Virus record (IMG/VR): IMGVR_UViG_3300026382_000175
Coordinates: 1 to 64,000 of that record
Length of the DNA: 64,000 nt
Origin: a virus
Strand: one strand, 5' to 3'
Each line of letters starts with the position of its first letter. Position 1 is the first letter of the stretch. The notes beneath the pieces were generated by a model. It saw only the letters and a list, made by a program, of their open reading frames with translations. It was not told the origin of the DNA and made no database searches. This document shows, piece by piece, positions 8,887 to 17,340 of this stretch. Position numbers and translations under genes: made by a program.

Positions 8887-9884
8887 AAAGCATCTCTCCA
8901 GAGAGTTAACTTAGTATTTACTCTTGAACCATCTACTAAAACCTCTTTCCCTACTAGGTAGTAAAGTCCATCTAAGGAAATGTTAAATCCTGTTAACTTT
9001 ACTCCTGTTAGTAGGTTTATCTCTGGTACGAAGAAGTTAGTCTGGAAGGTTAGCTGAATACCAGAGGATAAATATTGAATGTTGTCTAGGTAAGCTTGGT
9101 TGTAGTTAGGATGAACATTATCAGTATCTATGTAGGAAAAATCTATTCCATACTGGTTTCTTATAGGTTGGGTAATTCCATACTTAGTTTCAGGTTGAGA
9201 GGTTAGGAAGTTGGTTTGCCAATTGGGATAGTCTAGTTGGTAGGTATTCCCTTTAGCTAGCAGTAAACCTTGTGTCTTTAGTTCTACTATTGGGTCTGAA
9301 CCTACTATGTAGAGAGGTAGGCTGGTTCTCTCCTTTTTAGTAGATAAGTGAATTTCAGGTTTAATAGAACTCCTACCATAAAGCTTATCGTCTAGAGCTA
9401 ATACTAAGTATCCATTGGATAGTTTAGAGTGCAACCAAATGTTCTCTAAAGTATACTTAAGGGAAATCGTCTTTATCCAAACTTGGTTATCTACTCCATT
9501 AGCTTTAACATCAGGACTTAAAGAACTAGCAAATTTAGTTATAGCTTGAACTGAAGTACCATCACAGTAGTCTACTGAACTATCTAATAGCTCTTTTAGG
9601 TAAGCTACGCACTCTACTGAGTAAAGCTCCCTGTTAGGTATAAAGTTAAGGTTGGCTGGATAGAACTTGTAGGTAATTAAGTTTTCCTTATTGAGGAATA
9701 GTAAGGTGAACTGAGTATCTAAGTTTATCAGCTCTTGTATATCTAACTCAAACTTCTTCCTTATGTAGAACTTAGCTATTGGTAAGTTTAAACCTGCTTT
9801 AAGGATTAGAGAGAATCCTTGTAAGAATGGAGTTAAATCTAAATCACCTTTCTTTAGCTGAACCTCATAGTTAACTATTTTCAT
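8880..9884 (-). CDS. Baseplate hub protein, gp27/gpD-like
   Basis: This is a 334-residue beta-rich protein directly upstream of the spike gene. Order and size fit the gp27/gpD hub family, a trimer that joins spike to tail tube. Visible elements include FLQGFSLILKAG near the start, a middle segment YSVECVAYLKELLDSSVDY, and a C-terminal strand pair LDGLYYLVGKEVLVDG..KLTLWRD, similar to the closing domain of hub proteins. Overlaps of 4 and 7 bases with its neighbours indicate translational coupling. Confidence 0.7.
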   Translation of the reverse strand: MKIVNYEVQLKKGDLDLTPFLQGFSLILKAGLNLPIAKFYIRKKFELDIQELINLDTQFTLLFLNKENLITYKFYPANLNFIPNRELYSVECVAYLKELLDSSVDYCDGTSVQAITKFASSLSPDVKANGVDNQVWIKTISLKYTLENIWLHSKLSNGYLVLALDDKLYGRSSIKPEIHLSTKKERTSLPLYIVGSDPIVELKTQGLLLAKGNTYQLDYPNWQTNFLTSQPETKYGITQPIRNQYGIDFSYIDTDNVHPNYNQAYLDNIQYLSSGIQLTFQTNFFVPEINLLTGVKLTGFNISLDGLYYLVGKEVLVDGSRVNTKLTLWRDALC

Positions 9885-10495
9885 ACCAGCATACTCTTTA
9901 TCTCAGATTTGGAAAGCAACCTGTAAGGTTTTAGAGTGATCTGAACCTCAGCATAAGCTGGATAGTCGTTCTCATAAATCTTGTCACTCCAGTTTATTGT
10001 ATAGCTCTCTAATACAAAGTAAAAGCCTGAGTTTATATAAGTACTATACCTTAACCTGAGCAACCCTGTAGATTTGTTTAAGTCCTTTAAGTCTGGAGAG
10101 TAGTTATGAGGAGCTTTAATTTCTAGAGAGCTTTCATTTACTTCTGGATTAGCCCACTCCATAAAACTCTTGATAGCTTTATCTACAGGTTTGCTAGCTA
10201 AGTTAGGTATAAATAAGCTTATGCTAAGAGGAGATAAAGTTCCTCCAGTCCAGAGTTGAATAGTTTGGTTAAGGCTTACGAACAAACTCTGAGTAGCTCC
10301 AGCTAAAGTCTTAAACTTGTTAACCCACTTACTTAAATCAGACTGCTTATTTAACTCAAACATTCCTTCCCATTGATAACTAGAGCTAATGCTAAGAGGA
10401 GAAACTATTAACCCTCTTAAAGGTTCAGGATAGCTTTGAGGTTGTATCTCTGCTGTTAGCTCTCTACTCTCATAAAGCTTTTCCAGTATATACAT
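9881..10495 (-). CDS. Tail/baseplate junction protein (gpU/XkdP/gp53 position), unknown family
   Basis: This is a 204-residue protein between tape measure and hub. Many contractile phages keep a tail-terminator- or hub-associated protein at this place. The C-terminal part (FYFVLESYTINWSDKIYENDYPAYAEVQITLKPYR, quoted in part) reads like a tube-fold beta sandwich. No LysM motif is visible. The functional statement is positional inference. Confidence 0.5.
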   Translation of the reverse strand: MYILEKLYESRELTAEIQPQSYPEPLRGLIVSPLSISSSYQWEGMFELNKQSDLSKWVNKFKTLAGATQSLFVSLNQTIQLWTGGTLSPLSISLFIPNLASKPVDKAIKSFMEWANPEVNESSLEIKAPHNYSPDLKDLNKSTGLLRLRYSTYINSGFYFVLESYTINWSDKIYENDYPAYAEVQITLKPYRLLSKSEIKSMLV

Positions 10496-10497
10496 TG

Positions 10498-12432
10498 TTA
10501 GTATCCTAAGAGTAGTTTACTGAGTATTATAGTTTCTTCACTAGGTTTATCTTGAATGTAAGGTTGATTAGTATTATTCATAACTACTACTTGTTGAGGT
10601 TGGTTAGTATTATTACTAGCTAGATTAGTATTAATATCCTTATTTACTACTCCCCTATTTTCAGTAGGTTTTACTTGTATATCAAGGTTTAAACCTAACT
10701 GTTTAGCTTTAGGTAATAGAGTAGATAGTTGGTTAGAGTTATTAGCAATAGAGAGTACTCTAGCTATGTAGGATTTAGTTTCTCTAGGTAGTTCAGTAAA
10801 AGCTTTAGTAAAGTCTCCTCCATATTTAGTGTAAAGCTTCTTTACTTTACCTATACCATAGTTATAACTAGCTAATGCCCATCTAACATCTCCATTGAAC
10901 TGGGAAAGTAAGTAGGACATATATGCTTTCTGTGCCTCTAGCTGAGCTTTAGGGTTAGTTATATCAGGTATGTTTTCATACTTCAGTAAGTTAGGATTAT
11001 ACTTAGCATAGAACTCTTTCTTAGTCCAAACTTCTTTCCAAGTAGCAGGCATAAACTGAGCTAAACCAGTAGCTCCTACCCTAGATACTGCTTTAGGATT
11101 GAAGTTGGACTCTACCTTAATTTGAGCTAAGAGTAGCTTATCTAGGTTAGACTGGTTAGAAAATACCTCCTGAGATTTATCTATTTGGCCATTATGGGAA
11201 GTTCTACCCTTACTAAAGGGTTTAGTATTTAGAAGGTTAAATAAAGCTCCAAATGGCGTATATTTTAAGATTTTGTTATTCAGCCAATCTAAACCTTTAG
11301 CAACTTTCTCTTGAGATACTAAACCAAAGGTAAAGTCTGATACTACCTTAGCTCCTGCTGATTCTAATTTCTGTGCTAGTGTAGCATCCTTACCAAATAT
11401 CTTCTCAGCACTCTTAAATCCCTTATAAGCTGAGTAAGCTCCTAAAGCTAATGTTAAAGGTAAAGCTACCTTACCTAGTAACCCCTTACCTATATTAAGA
11501 ACTGTTCCTAACTTACTTACATTAGTAGCTGTTGAAACTATACCTCCAGTAGTAATAGGAGCTTTTAATCCAACTTTAGTTAAAACTTGAACTGCTTTAC
11601 TACCTAAACCTGTTTTGGATAGTACCCTACCTAATAACCTTCCTCCCTTACCTAATACCCTACCTCCTAATCCAAATATCTTATCTCCAAATAACTCTAA
11701 AGCAAAACCTAACTCAGGAGATATTCCCCAAACCTTTTGTTCTAAGTAGGTTTTAGCATACTCTTTAAAACCTCCTCCTGTTAAACCTTTGTAGAAGTTT
11801 TCTAGTTTAGAGAACAGCTGTTCTGGAGATAAAGGAGAAGTGGCTAGCTCAGATTTAGGATTAGCTATTACTTGGAACTTACTTTCTAAGTTGTAGAGGT
11901 TATCAGTAATCTTGTCTAAATCCTTTTCCCTTATTTTCTGTATTAGGGAAATAATTCTTTGTTTATCCTCATCAGAGCTGTTTAGCAAGTTAACTTCTTT
12001 CTCTAAGGTAGATTGAATCTCTTGTAGTAGCTCTTTATTAGATTGCTGAAGTTCTTTGTTTTGCTCTATGTAAGTTTTAATGGTTTCTAAGTAGGTTTTA
12101 AAGTCCTGTTGAAATACTTGCTTAATTGGTTCAGTTAAAACTTTACTATTCCAGTTCTGTAATACCTTAAGGAAAGGTTCAGCATTTAGCGTTACCTTAA
12201 CATCTTCAGGAATAGGTTTAGAGAGCTCTTTGATTAAGGTTTGAGTTTCCTCTTTAGTTAAAGACTTGGAGGATAGAAACCTAGTTAAAAGCTCTGATGG
12301 TAAAATAGGAGAGTAAGATAAAACTTTAGCAGTAGTTTGGGTTTGAATCTTGTTAAATGGAGATAGGACTACACTTTGTACTGGTTTTAGTAGTTTAGAT
12401 GAAACTGATTTGAGTTTATCTAGAGGGATCAT
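10498..12432 (-). CDS. Tail tape measure protein with C-terminal lytic transglycosylase domain
   Basis: This is a 644-residue protein. Residues about 100-190 are coiled coil. A central hydrophobic/glycine-rich stretch (about 240-345: GLGGRVLGKGGRLLGR, LPLTLALGAYSAYKG) is typical of tape measures. From about residue 430 there is a soluble lytic transglycosylase domain: QIKVESNFNPKAVS (catalytic Glu in VES), GATGLAQFMPATW, LASYNYGIGKV, and PRETKSYIARV. The chain is short for a tape measure, implying a tail of roughly 100 nm at about 1.5 A per residue; this estimate is inference. Linkers on both sides of the lysozyme domain carry DNA repeats found elsewhere in the window (11163-11230 and 10651-10680). 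The start overlaps the stop of the frameshifted chaperone extension. Confidence 0.85.
   Translation of the reverse strand: MIPLDKLKSVSSKLLKPVQSVVLSPFNKIQTQTTAKVLSYSPILPSELLTRFLSSKSLTKEETQTLIKELSKPIPEDVKVTLNAEPFLKVLQNWNSKVLTEPIKQVFQQDFKTYLETIKTYIEQNKELQQSNKELLQEIQSTLEKEVNLLNSSDEDKQRIISLIQKIREKDLDKITDNLYNLESKFQVIANPKSELATSPLSPEQLFSKLENFYKGLTGGGFKEYAKTYLEQKVWGISPELGFALELFGDKIFGLGGRVLGKGGRLLGRVLSKTGLGSKAVQVLTKVGLKAPITTGGIVSTATNVSKLGTVLNIGKGLLGKVALPLTLALGAYSAYKGFKSAEKIFGKDATLAQKLESAGAKVVSDFTFGLVSQEKVAKGLDWLNNKILKYTPFGALFNLLNTKPFSKGRTSHNGQIDKSQEVFSNQSNLDKLLLAQIKVESNFNPKAVSRVGATGLAQFMPATWKEVWTKKEFYAKYNPNLLKYENIPDITNPKAQLEAQKAYMSYLLSQFNGDVRWALASYNYGIGKVKKLYTKYGGDFTKAFTELPRETKSYIARVLSIANNSNQLSTLLPKAKQLGLNLDIQVKPTENRGVVNKDINTNLASNNTNQPQQVVVMNNTNQPYIQDKPSEETIILSKLLLGY
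10651..10680. repeat. C-run repeat copy R5 inside tape measure gene
   Basis: The plus strand reads CCCCTATTTTCAGTAGG and then a TTTTACTTGTAT tail. Copy R3 at 41936-41970 has the same core and a nearly identical tail (TTTTCCTTGTAT). In the protein it falls in the flexible linker after the lysozyme domain (PTENRGVVNKD), where sequence is little constrained. Confidence 0.6.
11163..11230 (-). repeat. Linker repeat L1, shared with the primase-polymerase gene
   Basis: Read on the minus strand, a 48-base stretch encoding KPFSKGRTSHNGQIDK matches 43558-43620, which encodes KPLGRGKKSDNGQIDK, at 41 of 48 positions by hand alignment. The similarity extends weakly on both sides and includes an AGGAGG downstream. 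Both copies sit in inter-domain linkers of unrelated proteins. Confidence 0.65.
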
Positions 12433-13267
12433 TTATCAGTCTCCTTAATAACAGCTAAGAGCAAGTTGAAATCTGGTAAAGTAAAGTTAGTTAGCTCAGT
12501 CCAGTTAAACCCTCTCTTTACTAGTAGGTAGAGGGATTTGAGTAGCTCTTTATACTTCTCTTTACCTACAAAGGGAGGAGTAACACCTCTGGTAAGAACT
12601 GGAATTCTTTAGAGCAGGACTTACAGGTTATAGTTTTAGGTTGTACTCCTACTTCACTAACCTTATCAGCAAAGGTTTCTATTAGTTGAAAGTCTTTTAG
12701 GGAAATTTCTTGTAGTAGCTTTATTACCTCTTGGATAGGTAAGGAAGAGGTTTCATATAGAGCAATAGTACCTAATAGCAGTTCAGTTTCATCAAAGTTA
12801 GGAGATAGTGAGGTAAACTCCTTTAACCTTCTTAGAGTAGGCAAACCAAAAGTAAAGTTCCCTACTCTTATAGGGTAGTCAAAATCAGGTTCTTTAAGAG
12901 CTATGTCCTCTGCTGTTAGTGTTACTGAGTTAGCATTATTACAGAATGGACACTCTACTGAGTACTTAAATATTGGGTTGTCTACTGATAAGGAATACCT
13001 AATTAAGGCTAAAGACTGAGCATCTATAAGAGTTAGTTCATTTAGGTCAAATATAGGTTGAGTAGTAATACCAGCTAAAACTACATCATACTTTTGCAGG
13101 TTGTCTAGAGTTGAAGAGGATAGGGTTAGGACATCTTTAACCTTGTAAGGTTGAACCTGTAAGGAAAACTGATAAGGGTACTGCTTACCTTTACTAGGTA
13201 GCTCAGTAGAGTTAAGGGTAACAAAACCTGTTTCAGGTTGAGTAGGTTGATTAAATTCAATCTTCAT
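12429..13267 (-). CDS. Predicted -1 frameshift product (GT-like), chaperone plus 46-residue extension
   Basis: A -1 slip on C CCT TTG at 12575-12569 would bypass the TAG and continue in the frame that reads VGKEKYKELLKSLYLL.. and ends at TGA 12431-12429, adding 46 residues to give about 279 in total. The extension frame lacks its own start codon with a ribosome site, opens only shortly before the slippery site, and stops inside the ATGA overlap with the tape measure start. All three points are expected for a gpGT-type fusion. The fusion itself is inferred. Confidence 0.65.
12566..13267 (-). CDS. Tape-measure chaperone-like protein (gpG/gp26-type) with zinc ribbon
   Basis: This is a 233-residue protein immediately upstream of the tape measure. 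It contains two cysteine pairs, VECPFCNN near residue 107 and TCKSCSKEF near residue 215, likely one zinc site. Helical segments follow (KLLQEISLKDFQLIETFADKV). Position, helical content and the overlapping -1 frame at its end match the G/GT chaperone system that guards the tape measure in many tailed phages; T4-type phages have the related gp26 family of Cys-containing hub proteins here. Its last codons form a slippery heptamer followed at once by TAG (12568-12566). Confidence 0.65.
   Translation of the reverse strand: MKIEFNQPTQPETGFVTLNSTELPSKGKQYPYQFSLQVQPYKVKDVLTLSSSTLDNLQKYDVVLAGITTQPIFDLNELTLIDAQSLALIRYSLSVDNPIFKYSVECPFCNNANSVTLTAEDIALKEPDFDYPIRVGNFTFGLPTLRRLKEFTSLSPNFDETELLLGTIALYETSSLPIQEVIKLLQEISLKDFQLIETFADKVSEVGVQPKTITCKSCSKEFQFLPEVLLLPL
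12569..12575 (-). promoter_or_regulatory. Slippery heptamer C CCT TTG for -1 frameshifting
   Basis: The heptamer fits X XXY YYZ exactly in the reading frame of the chaperone gene and is followed directly by the TAG stop. Both tRNAs keep good pairing after a -1 slip (CCT to CCC, TTG to TTT). The SD-like GGAGG sequences in this operon are not at the right distance to judge a stimulator. Confidence 0.65.
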
Positions 13268-13736
13268 TTAAGTCCTCTACAACTACTAAGTTTAGTATGT
13301 TTTGCTCTAACTGAGGTTCAGACTTACCTTCAAAGTATAAAGAAGAGTTAGGTAGCACTTTGAAGTTTTTCTCACTTAACTTAGTTAGTTCCTTACCTAC
13401 ATTAGAGTACTTGATTATCTTTAGTGGGAGAGCTCCTTTCTCAGGGAATAAGAACTTAAATCCTTTCTTTAGCCTCTTAGACCACTCTTCTAAGAATTTT
13501 TCAACCTCTCTTTTGTGAGTTTCGTAATAGGTAATTTGAATTTCCTTTACTAGGTAGTTGGATGGGATAGGATAGTTAAACCCTCCAACTTGTCTTATCT
13601 CTAGGTTGTAGGAAAAGATTAGCTCTCTCACCTCACTAACAATCCAAGGAGAGTAAGGGAAGCCTTGTAGATGGACTTCCCACTTAACAGAAGTAGATAT
13701 GTGAGGTAAATTATTCTTAAGCTCTTGAATGTTCAT
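13257..13736 (-). CDS. Tail tube-like protein, paralogue of the tube gene
   Basis: This is a 159-residue protein. Its start (LKNNLPHISTSVKWEVHL) aligns with that of the next gene upstream (VKQKLPHLYTPNKWRFQIV), and both share the remaining strand pattern (an 'IQITYYET' versus 'LTITFWQG' strand). It is probably a second tube-fold protein, such as a tube-initiation or tube-cap protein (T4 gp48/gp54-type role), or a minor tube. Its end overlaps the chaperone gene start by 11 bases. The tube fold is inferred from the paralogy. Confidence 0.6.
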   Translation of the reverse strand: MNIQELKNNLPHISTSVKWEVHLQGFPYSPWIVSEVRELIFSYNLEIRQVGGFNYPIPSNYLVKEIQITYYETHKREVEKFLEEWSKRLKKGFKFLFPEKGALPLKIIKYSNVGKELTKLSEKNFKVLPNSSLYFEGKSEPQLEQNILNLVVVEDLNED

Positions 13737-13740
13737 TTAA

Positions 13741-14286
13741 CTATCCCTTGTAATTTCTGAGATGGTAGTCATAGTCAATAGTAATAGTAAGCTGTGCAGG
13801 GTCTGCTTGCTGATCTCCTGTAAGTTGGCCTGAATCCATATCAGTAACCAGAGCTCCTATTACTGTAATCTCCCTAACTTCTTTAAGTTCATTAGAAGGG
13901 TCTAGTGAAATAAGCTTAAAGTCAAACTTAAGGTCTTCCCTGTTAGTAGTAGTTCCTTTTTCAGGATCTTCACTAGCATTAAATAGTCCCCAGAAGAACT
14001 GCTCAATCTTAAAGTCAACTCCTTGCCAAAATGTAATAGTAAGTTGACCTGAATAATCTACACTAGTTTGTTGCTTAATTTTGAAACCATGGACTTGGAT
14101 TTCTGAGTTGGTAGCAGTAGGTTTAGGAATGTCGTGAGTGTAGCATCTTAAGTCATAATCATTCCAGTCAATAGCAGGAAGTTCAACATTAGTAGCTTTA
14201 GGTTCTTTAACAATCTGAAATCTCCACTTGTTGGGAGTATATAAGTGAGGTAACTTCTGTTTAACATCAGCCATTGTCCAAGGCAT
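13741..14286 (-). CDS. Tail tube protein, gp19-like
   Basis: This is a 181-residue protein directly downstream of the sheath gene, the standard place of the tube gene in contractile phages. It is beta-rich with LRCYTHDIPKPTATNSEIQVHGF, VDYSGQLTITFWQG and an ending ADPAQLTITIDYDYH, which is the family's characteristic final strand. The start at ATG 14286 has AGGAGGA a few bases upstream. Size fits the gp19 family (about 140-200 residues). Confidence 0.8.
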   Translation of the reverse strand: MPWTMADVKQKLPHLYTPNKWRFQIVKEPKATNVELPAIDWNDYDLRCYTHDIPKPTATNSEIQVHGFKIKQQTSVDYSGQLTITFWQGVDFKIEQFFWGLFNASEDPEKGTTTNREDLKFDFKLISLDPSNELKEVREITVIGALVTDMDSGQLTGDQQADPAQLTITIDYDYHLRNYKG

Positions 14287-14302
14287 AATCTATCCTCCTC
14301 TA

Positions 14303-15931
14303 TTAAACTTGAGCAAGTATGTTAAGGTCTCCTCCAGTAGCAATAATACCAATAGTAAAGTCAATCCACTCTACAGACTTAACAGGTTTTACTGCTACTG
14401 GAACTCTCATAATGTAGTTGTCTATGTCTAGTGAAGTAGTAGCATCTCCAGGATAGAATACTTTGTAGTCGTAGAATGCTCCCCTTGCTTTGAGGTCTCT
14501 AAAGAGAGCATCCATACCTGAGTAAGCTAAATCCCAAGTTGTTTTATCATTAAGGTCAAAGATAAAGGACTCTAAGTACTCCTTACCTACTAGCTCAACA
14601 TAATTGAGGAGAAGTCTAACATTGATCCTATCTAGTGCTGAAAGGAATGGGTAAAGGGTCTTTTGTCCAAAGATTGCTAAACCTTTTCCTGGAGCAAACC
14701 TAATTGGGTTAATACCTTTGTCGTAGAGGAGACCCATTTCATTAACAGACATCCTTCTCCTTACATCTAAAGCAGTAAGGTAACCTCTCTTAAATCCAGC
14801 AGGAGGATACCAAGGATTGTAGTTAGCCCAAGTGTGAGCTATTACCTTACCAGCAAAGCAAGAAGGAGAGAGGTAAAGTGTATCATCTATGTCTGGGTTG
14901 TAAACCTTTAACCAGTTTCCATAAAGTCCAGCAAAGCTAGATAAGTCTCCTGATAGGGAAATTTGATTTTCCCTGTAATCAATAATTTGGGTTACATAGT
15001 TAGAGCTAGCTACATCTTCATAAGGAACTGATAGGGTAGCAAAGCTCCTTTTCTCCTGAGCTATTTCAGTTAGCTTTAGTGCATAAGCAGGATCTGCAAT
15101 ACCAAAGTCATTTATAACCTGATACTTATAAGTATCTCCTTTTAACCTCTCAATAGCCTTAATGTAATCTCCTGTGGTTACTGCTGAACCATCATCTCCT
15201 GCTCCTAAGCTAACAGGAGTAGAACCAGTGGATTGAAGCTTTTTACCAAAGTTCAGAGGGTTAACAAATCCTCTTATGTAAGCTGATTGCTTTAGTACTT
15301 GAGGGAGAAAGAGAGGTTTACCATTAAACTTAGCATTAGGGTCTGTACTTACATAAAACTCCTCTACTTTCTCTCCATTAACAAAAACTTCTATTAAGTC
15401 TGAGTTAGGTACCTTACCAGTAGCATCTAAGTTGGTAATCCTAATAGAAATTGAGTTACCCCAATGTCCAGGAGATTCAGCTATTATGTAAGCTACTATG
15501 TTGGAATCAGAGAACTCAGGTTGGTCTTCATCAGGATTAAAAGGTTCTCCTAAAGAGTCATAACCCAATATCTTGCTAACAGTCCAAGGAGAAGGTTGAA
15601 CAGGATTGCCATCTGTATCAGTAGTACCTTGAACAGGTATATCCATACCTGCAAATGTAATGTCATCGTGAGCTACCCTTACTAACCAAAGAGCAGACTT
15701 CTCTAATACTACTTCAGCTTCTAAGATAGTAGTAGAAAGACCTCTTTTATATCTTTTATCAGTAGGGAAGTATCTAGCTCTAAAGTAGTTAGTGTTAGGT
15801 ACAAATTGAGGGAGTAGAGAACCTCTAGGAGACTCTACTGCTCCAGCTTCAATAAATGTTTGAGTAATCTTAGGTTGGATAGATAAGTCTATTTCTCTAA
15901 GGTTTACTCCTGGTAGTCCTCCTAGTGCCAT
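14303..15931 (-). CDS. Tail sheath protein, gp18-like
   Basis: This is a 542-residue protein. The N-terminus (GGLPGVNLREIDLSIQP) resembles the opening of sheath proteins, which starts with a strand passed to the neighbouring subunit. The C-terminal part contains IRFAPGKGLAIFGQKTL (the usual 'N.ir...g.G...wG.rTl' element), RINVRLLLNYVE and a final segment VKSVEWIDFTIGII. Sheath and tube adjacency is conserved. It has one of the best ribosome sites in the region (GGAGGTTAAG before ATG). Confidence 0.9.
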   Translation of the reverse strand: MALGGLPGVNLREIDLSIQPKITQTFIEAGAVESPRGSLLPQFVPNTNYFRARYFPTDKRYKRGLSTTILEAEVVLEKSALWLVRVAHDDITFAGMDIPVQGTTDTDGNPVQPSPWTVSKILGYDSLGEPFNPDEDQPEFSDSNIVAYIIAESPGHWGNSISIRITNLDATGKVPNSDLIEVFVNGEKVEEFYVSTDPNAKFNGKPLFLPQVLKQSAYIRGFVNPLNFGKKLQSTGSTPVSLGAGDDGSAVTTGDYIKAIERLKGDTYKYQVINDFGIADPAYALKLTEIAQEKRSFATLSVPYEDVASSNYVTQIIDYRENQISLSGDLSSFAGLYGNWLKVYNPDIDDTLYLSPSCFAGKVIAHTWANYNPWYPPAGFKRGYLTALDVRRRMSVNEMGLLYDKGINPIRFAPGKGLAIFGQKTLYPFLSALDRINVRLLLNYVELVGKEYLESFIFDLNDKTTWDLAYSGMDALFRDLKARGAFYDYKVFYPGDATTSLDIDNYIMRVPVAVKPVKSVEWIDFTIGIIATGGDLNILAQV

Positions 15932-15952
15932 AACTTAACCTCCAAATTGAAA

Positions 15953-16162
15953 TTACTTAGATTTCTTACCAGTCTTAGAAGACTTTTTAGTAGACTTAGC
16001 AGGTTTCCTGATAGGGTCTTCTTGAAGCTTCATAACTCCTTTAGGAATAGCTCCTAACAGTTCAGGCTTTTTAACCTTCACTGAACCATATGGAGGAATA
16101 ATTATTACTGTATCTCCATAAGGAACTCTTACAGGATGGTTTAGCGAAGAGTAGAGTACCAT
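15953..16162 (-). CDS. Small basic protein with lysine-rich tail, unknown
   Basis: This is a 69-residue protein. The first 45 residues look like a small beta domain (VPYGDTVIIIPPYGSVKVK); the last 18 are almost only Lys, Ser and Thr. A similar design (small beta domain plus lysine-rich tail) is seen in the 82-residue protein at 26614-26862. It lies just upstream of sheath in the operon. DNA or head-tail joint binding is possible but unproven. Confidence 0.5.
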   Translation of the reverse strand: MVLYSSLNHPVRVPYGDTVIIIPPYGSVKVKKPELLGAIPKGVMKLQEDPIRKPAKSTKKSSKTGKKSK

Positions 16163-16163
16163 T

Positions 16164-16736
16164 TTAAATTACCTCCTTTATTAAGAGAGGGATTTGAATT
16201 AACTTACCTTCTTGTATCTTGGTTAATAAGAGTGAGTCAACTTTGAACTCATAATCAAAACTAGGTAAAGCTGAATTCTTATAAGAGTGAATAGCACTGG
16301 TAGTAGAAATTCTGTAGTTAAAAGGTAGTTCTACTTGTTTATCCTCTACTAGGATAGGTACAGCTTCATGATAAGAAGCATCGTGATAGAGGTAAATAGT
16401 TTCGTAAAGTTTTACTATACTAACAGGAGAATTAGATAAGAATGAACCTGTTATTACTAAGGTAATAGGTATAGTCTTATACTGGACTCCTACTAACTGG
16501 TCTATGTAAGGTTGCCTGATTATAGAAGACTTAGCTGGATATTCTTGAATTTCTAAATTCCAAGTGGCAAACCACTTACCATCAGACTTATTCCTAAGAA
16601 AGGAGTTAAAGTCTGAAATCAAGTCCTCATTGTCTAGAACGAATACCTCTCCTAGTGTATTAGATACAGGTTCTACTACTGGTTGCAGGAAATCCTTTAA
16701 CCAACCTAGTGAGTGAAAGAGTATAAAATCTAACAT
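16164..16736 (-). CDS. Head-tail joining/tail completion-region protein, unknown
   Basis: This is a 190-residue protein between the presumed head-tail connector genes and sheath. It has an N-terminal helical part followed by beta strands (DGKWFATWNLEIQEYPA, YKTIPITLVITGSF). Position suggests a tail terminator or neck role as for T4 gp15/gp3. No specific motif is visible. Confidence 0.5.
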   Translation of the reverse strand: MLDFILFHSLGWLKDFLQPVVEPVSNTLGEVFVLDNEDLISDFNSFLRNKSDGKWFATWNLEIQEYPAKSSIIRQPYIDQLVGVQYKTIPITLVITGSFLSNSPVSIVKLYETIYLYHDASYHEAVPILVEDKQVELPFNYRISTTSAIHSYKNSALPSFDYEFKVDSLLLTKIQEGKLIQIPLLIKEVI

Positions 16737-16741
16737 TACCT

Positions 16742-17152
16742 TTAACCCTTACAGTATAATTTGAGTAGTTGAACTGCATCTGGAACTACTGGAATTATAG
16801 TTTCAACAGCTACTACTTTAACATCGTAGTCTTTACCTAAGTACTTAAACTTTAATTTATCCCCCTCCCTTACTTCTAAGTAGTCTGTATAGATTTCCAT
16901 ATCGTAGTAGTCATCACCAAAATTAGAGTAGTGTTGTGAATAGTCTGGTACTGGTATTATTGAGATGTTGGATTGCTTTAAGGAGTAAAGTTCATTAGTT
17001 TCAGAGTGGAAAGATTTAGCTAAAAATCCTTCAGGAGTGTTTTGGTTGGGAGAGTAAACATCAGCTTGAGTTCCATATATCCTTACTAAGACATTAAATA
17101 CCTTTACAGAAATCTTACTGAGTATTAGTGAAAGGTTGTCTAGAATAGCCAT
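16742..17152 (-). CDS. Small head-tail connector-like protein, unknown
   Basis: This is a 136-residue beta-rich protein (LEVREGDKLKFKYLGKDYDVKVVAVE reads as an SH3-like barrel; shown in part: DKLKFKYLGKDYDV). Head-closure (stopper) proteins often have such a barrel, and the gene sits between head and sheath genes. The assignment is structural guesswork from the strand pattern. Its start codon overlaps the stop of the 62-residue gene upstream. Confidence 0.5.
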   Translation of the reverse strand: MAILDNLSLILSKISVKVFNVLVRIYGTQADVYSPNQNTPEGFLAKSFHSETNELYSLKQSNISIIPVPDYSQHYSNFGDDYYDMEIYTDYLEVREGDKLKFKYLGKDYDVKVVAVETIIPVVPDAVQLLKLYCKG

Positions 17153-17340
17153 TACTGTTCTTCCTTATTAGTTGCTGTAAGGAGCTTCAAGGCTCTACTG
17201 TAAAGTAAGGTAGATAAAGTCCTATCTTCTTCATAAAGGAGTAAAGCAGTATTTAATAATTGGATAGCCTCTATAATGTAGAGAGTAGGTTCTTTACTGC
17301 TTAACCTAACTATTAATCTTACTATGGCTTGCTTGTCCAT
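17152..17340 (-). CDS. Small helical protein, unknown
   Basis: This is a 62-residue, probably all-helical protein (AIVRLIVRLSSKEPTLYIIE, then LLLYEEDRTLSTLLYSRALK). It is the first gene of the tail block after the 69-bp palindromic element, so it may be the promoter-proximal gene of that transcript. No family recognised. Confidence 0.5.
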   Translation of the reverse strand: MDKQAIVRLIVRLSSKEPTLYIIEAIQLLNTALLLYEEDRTLSTLLYSRALKLLTATNKEEQ

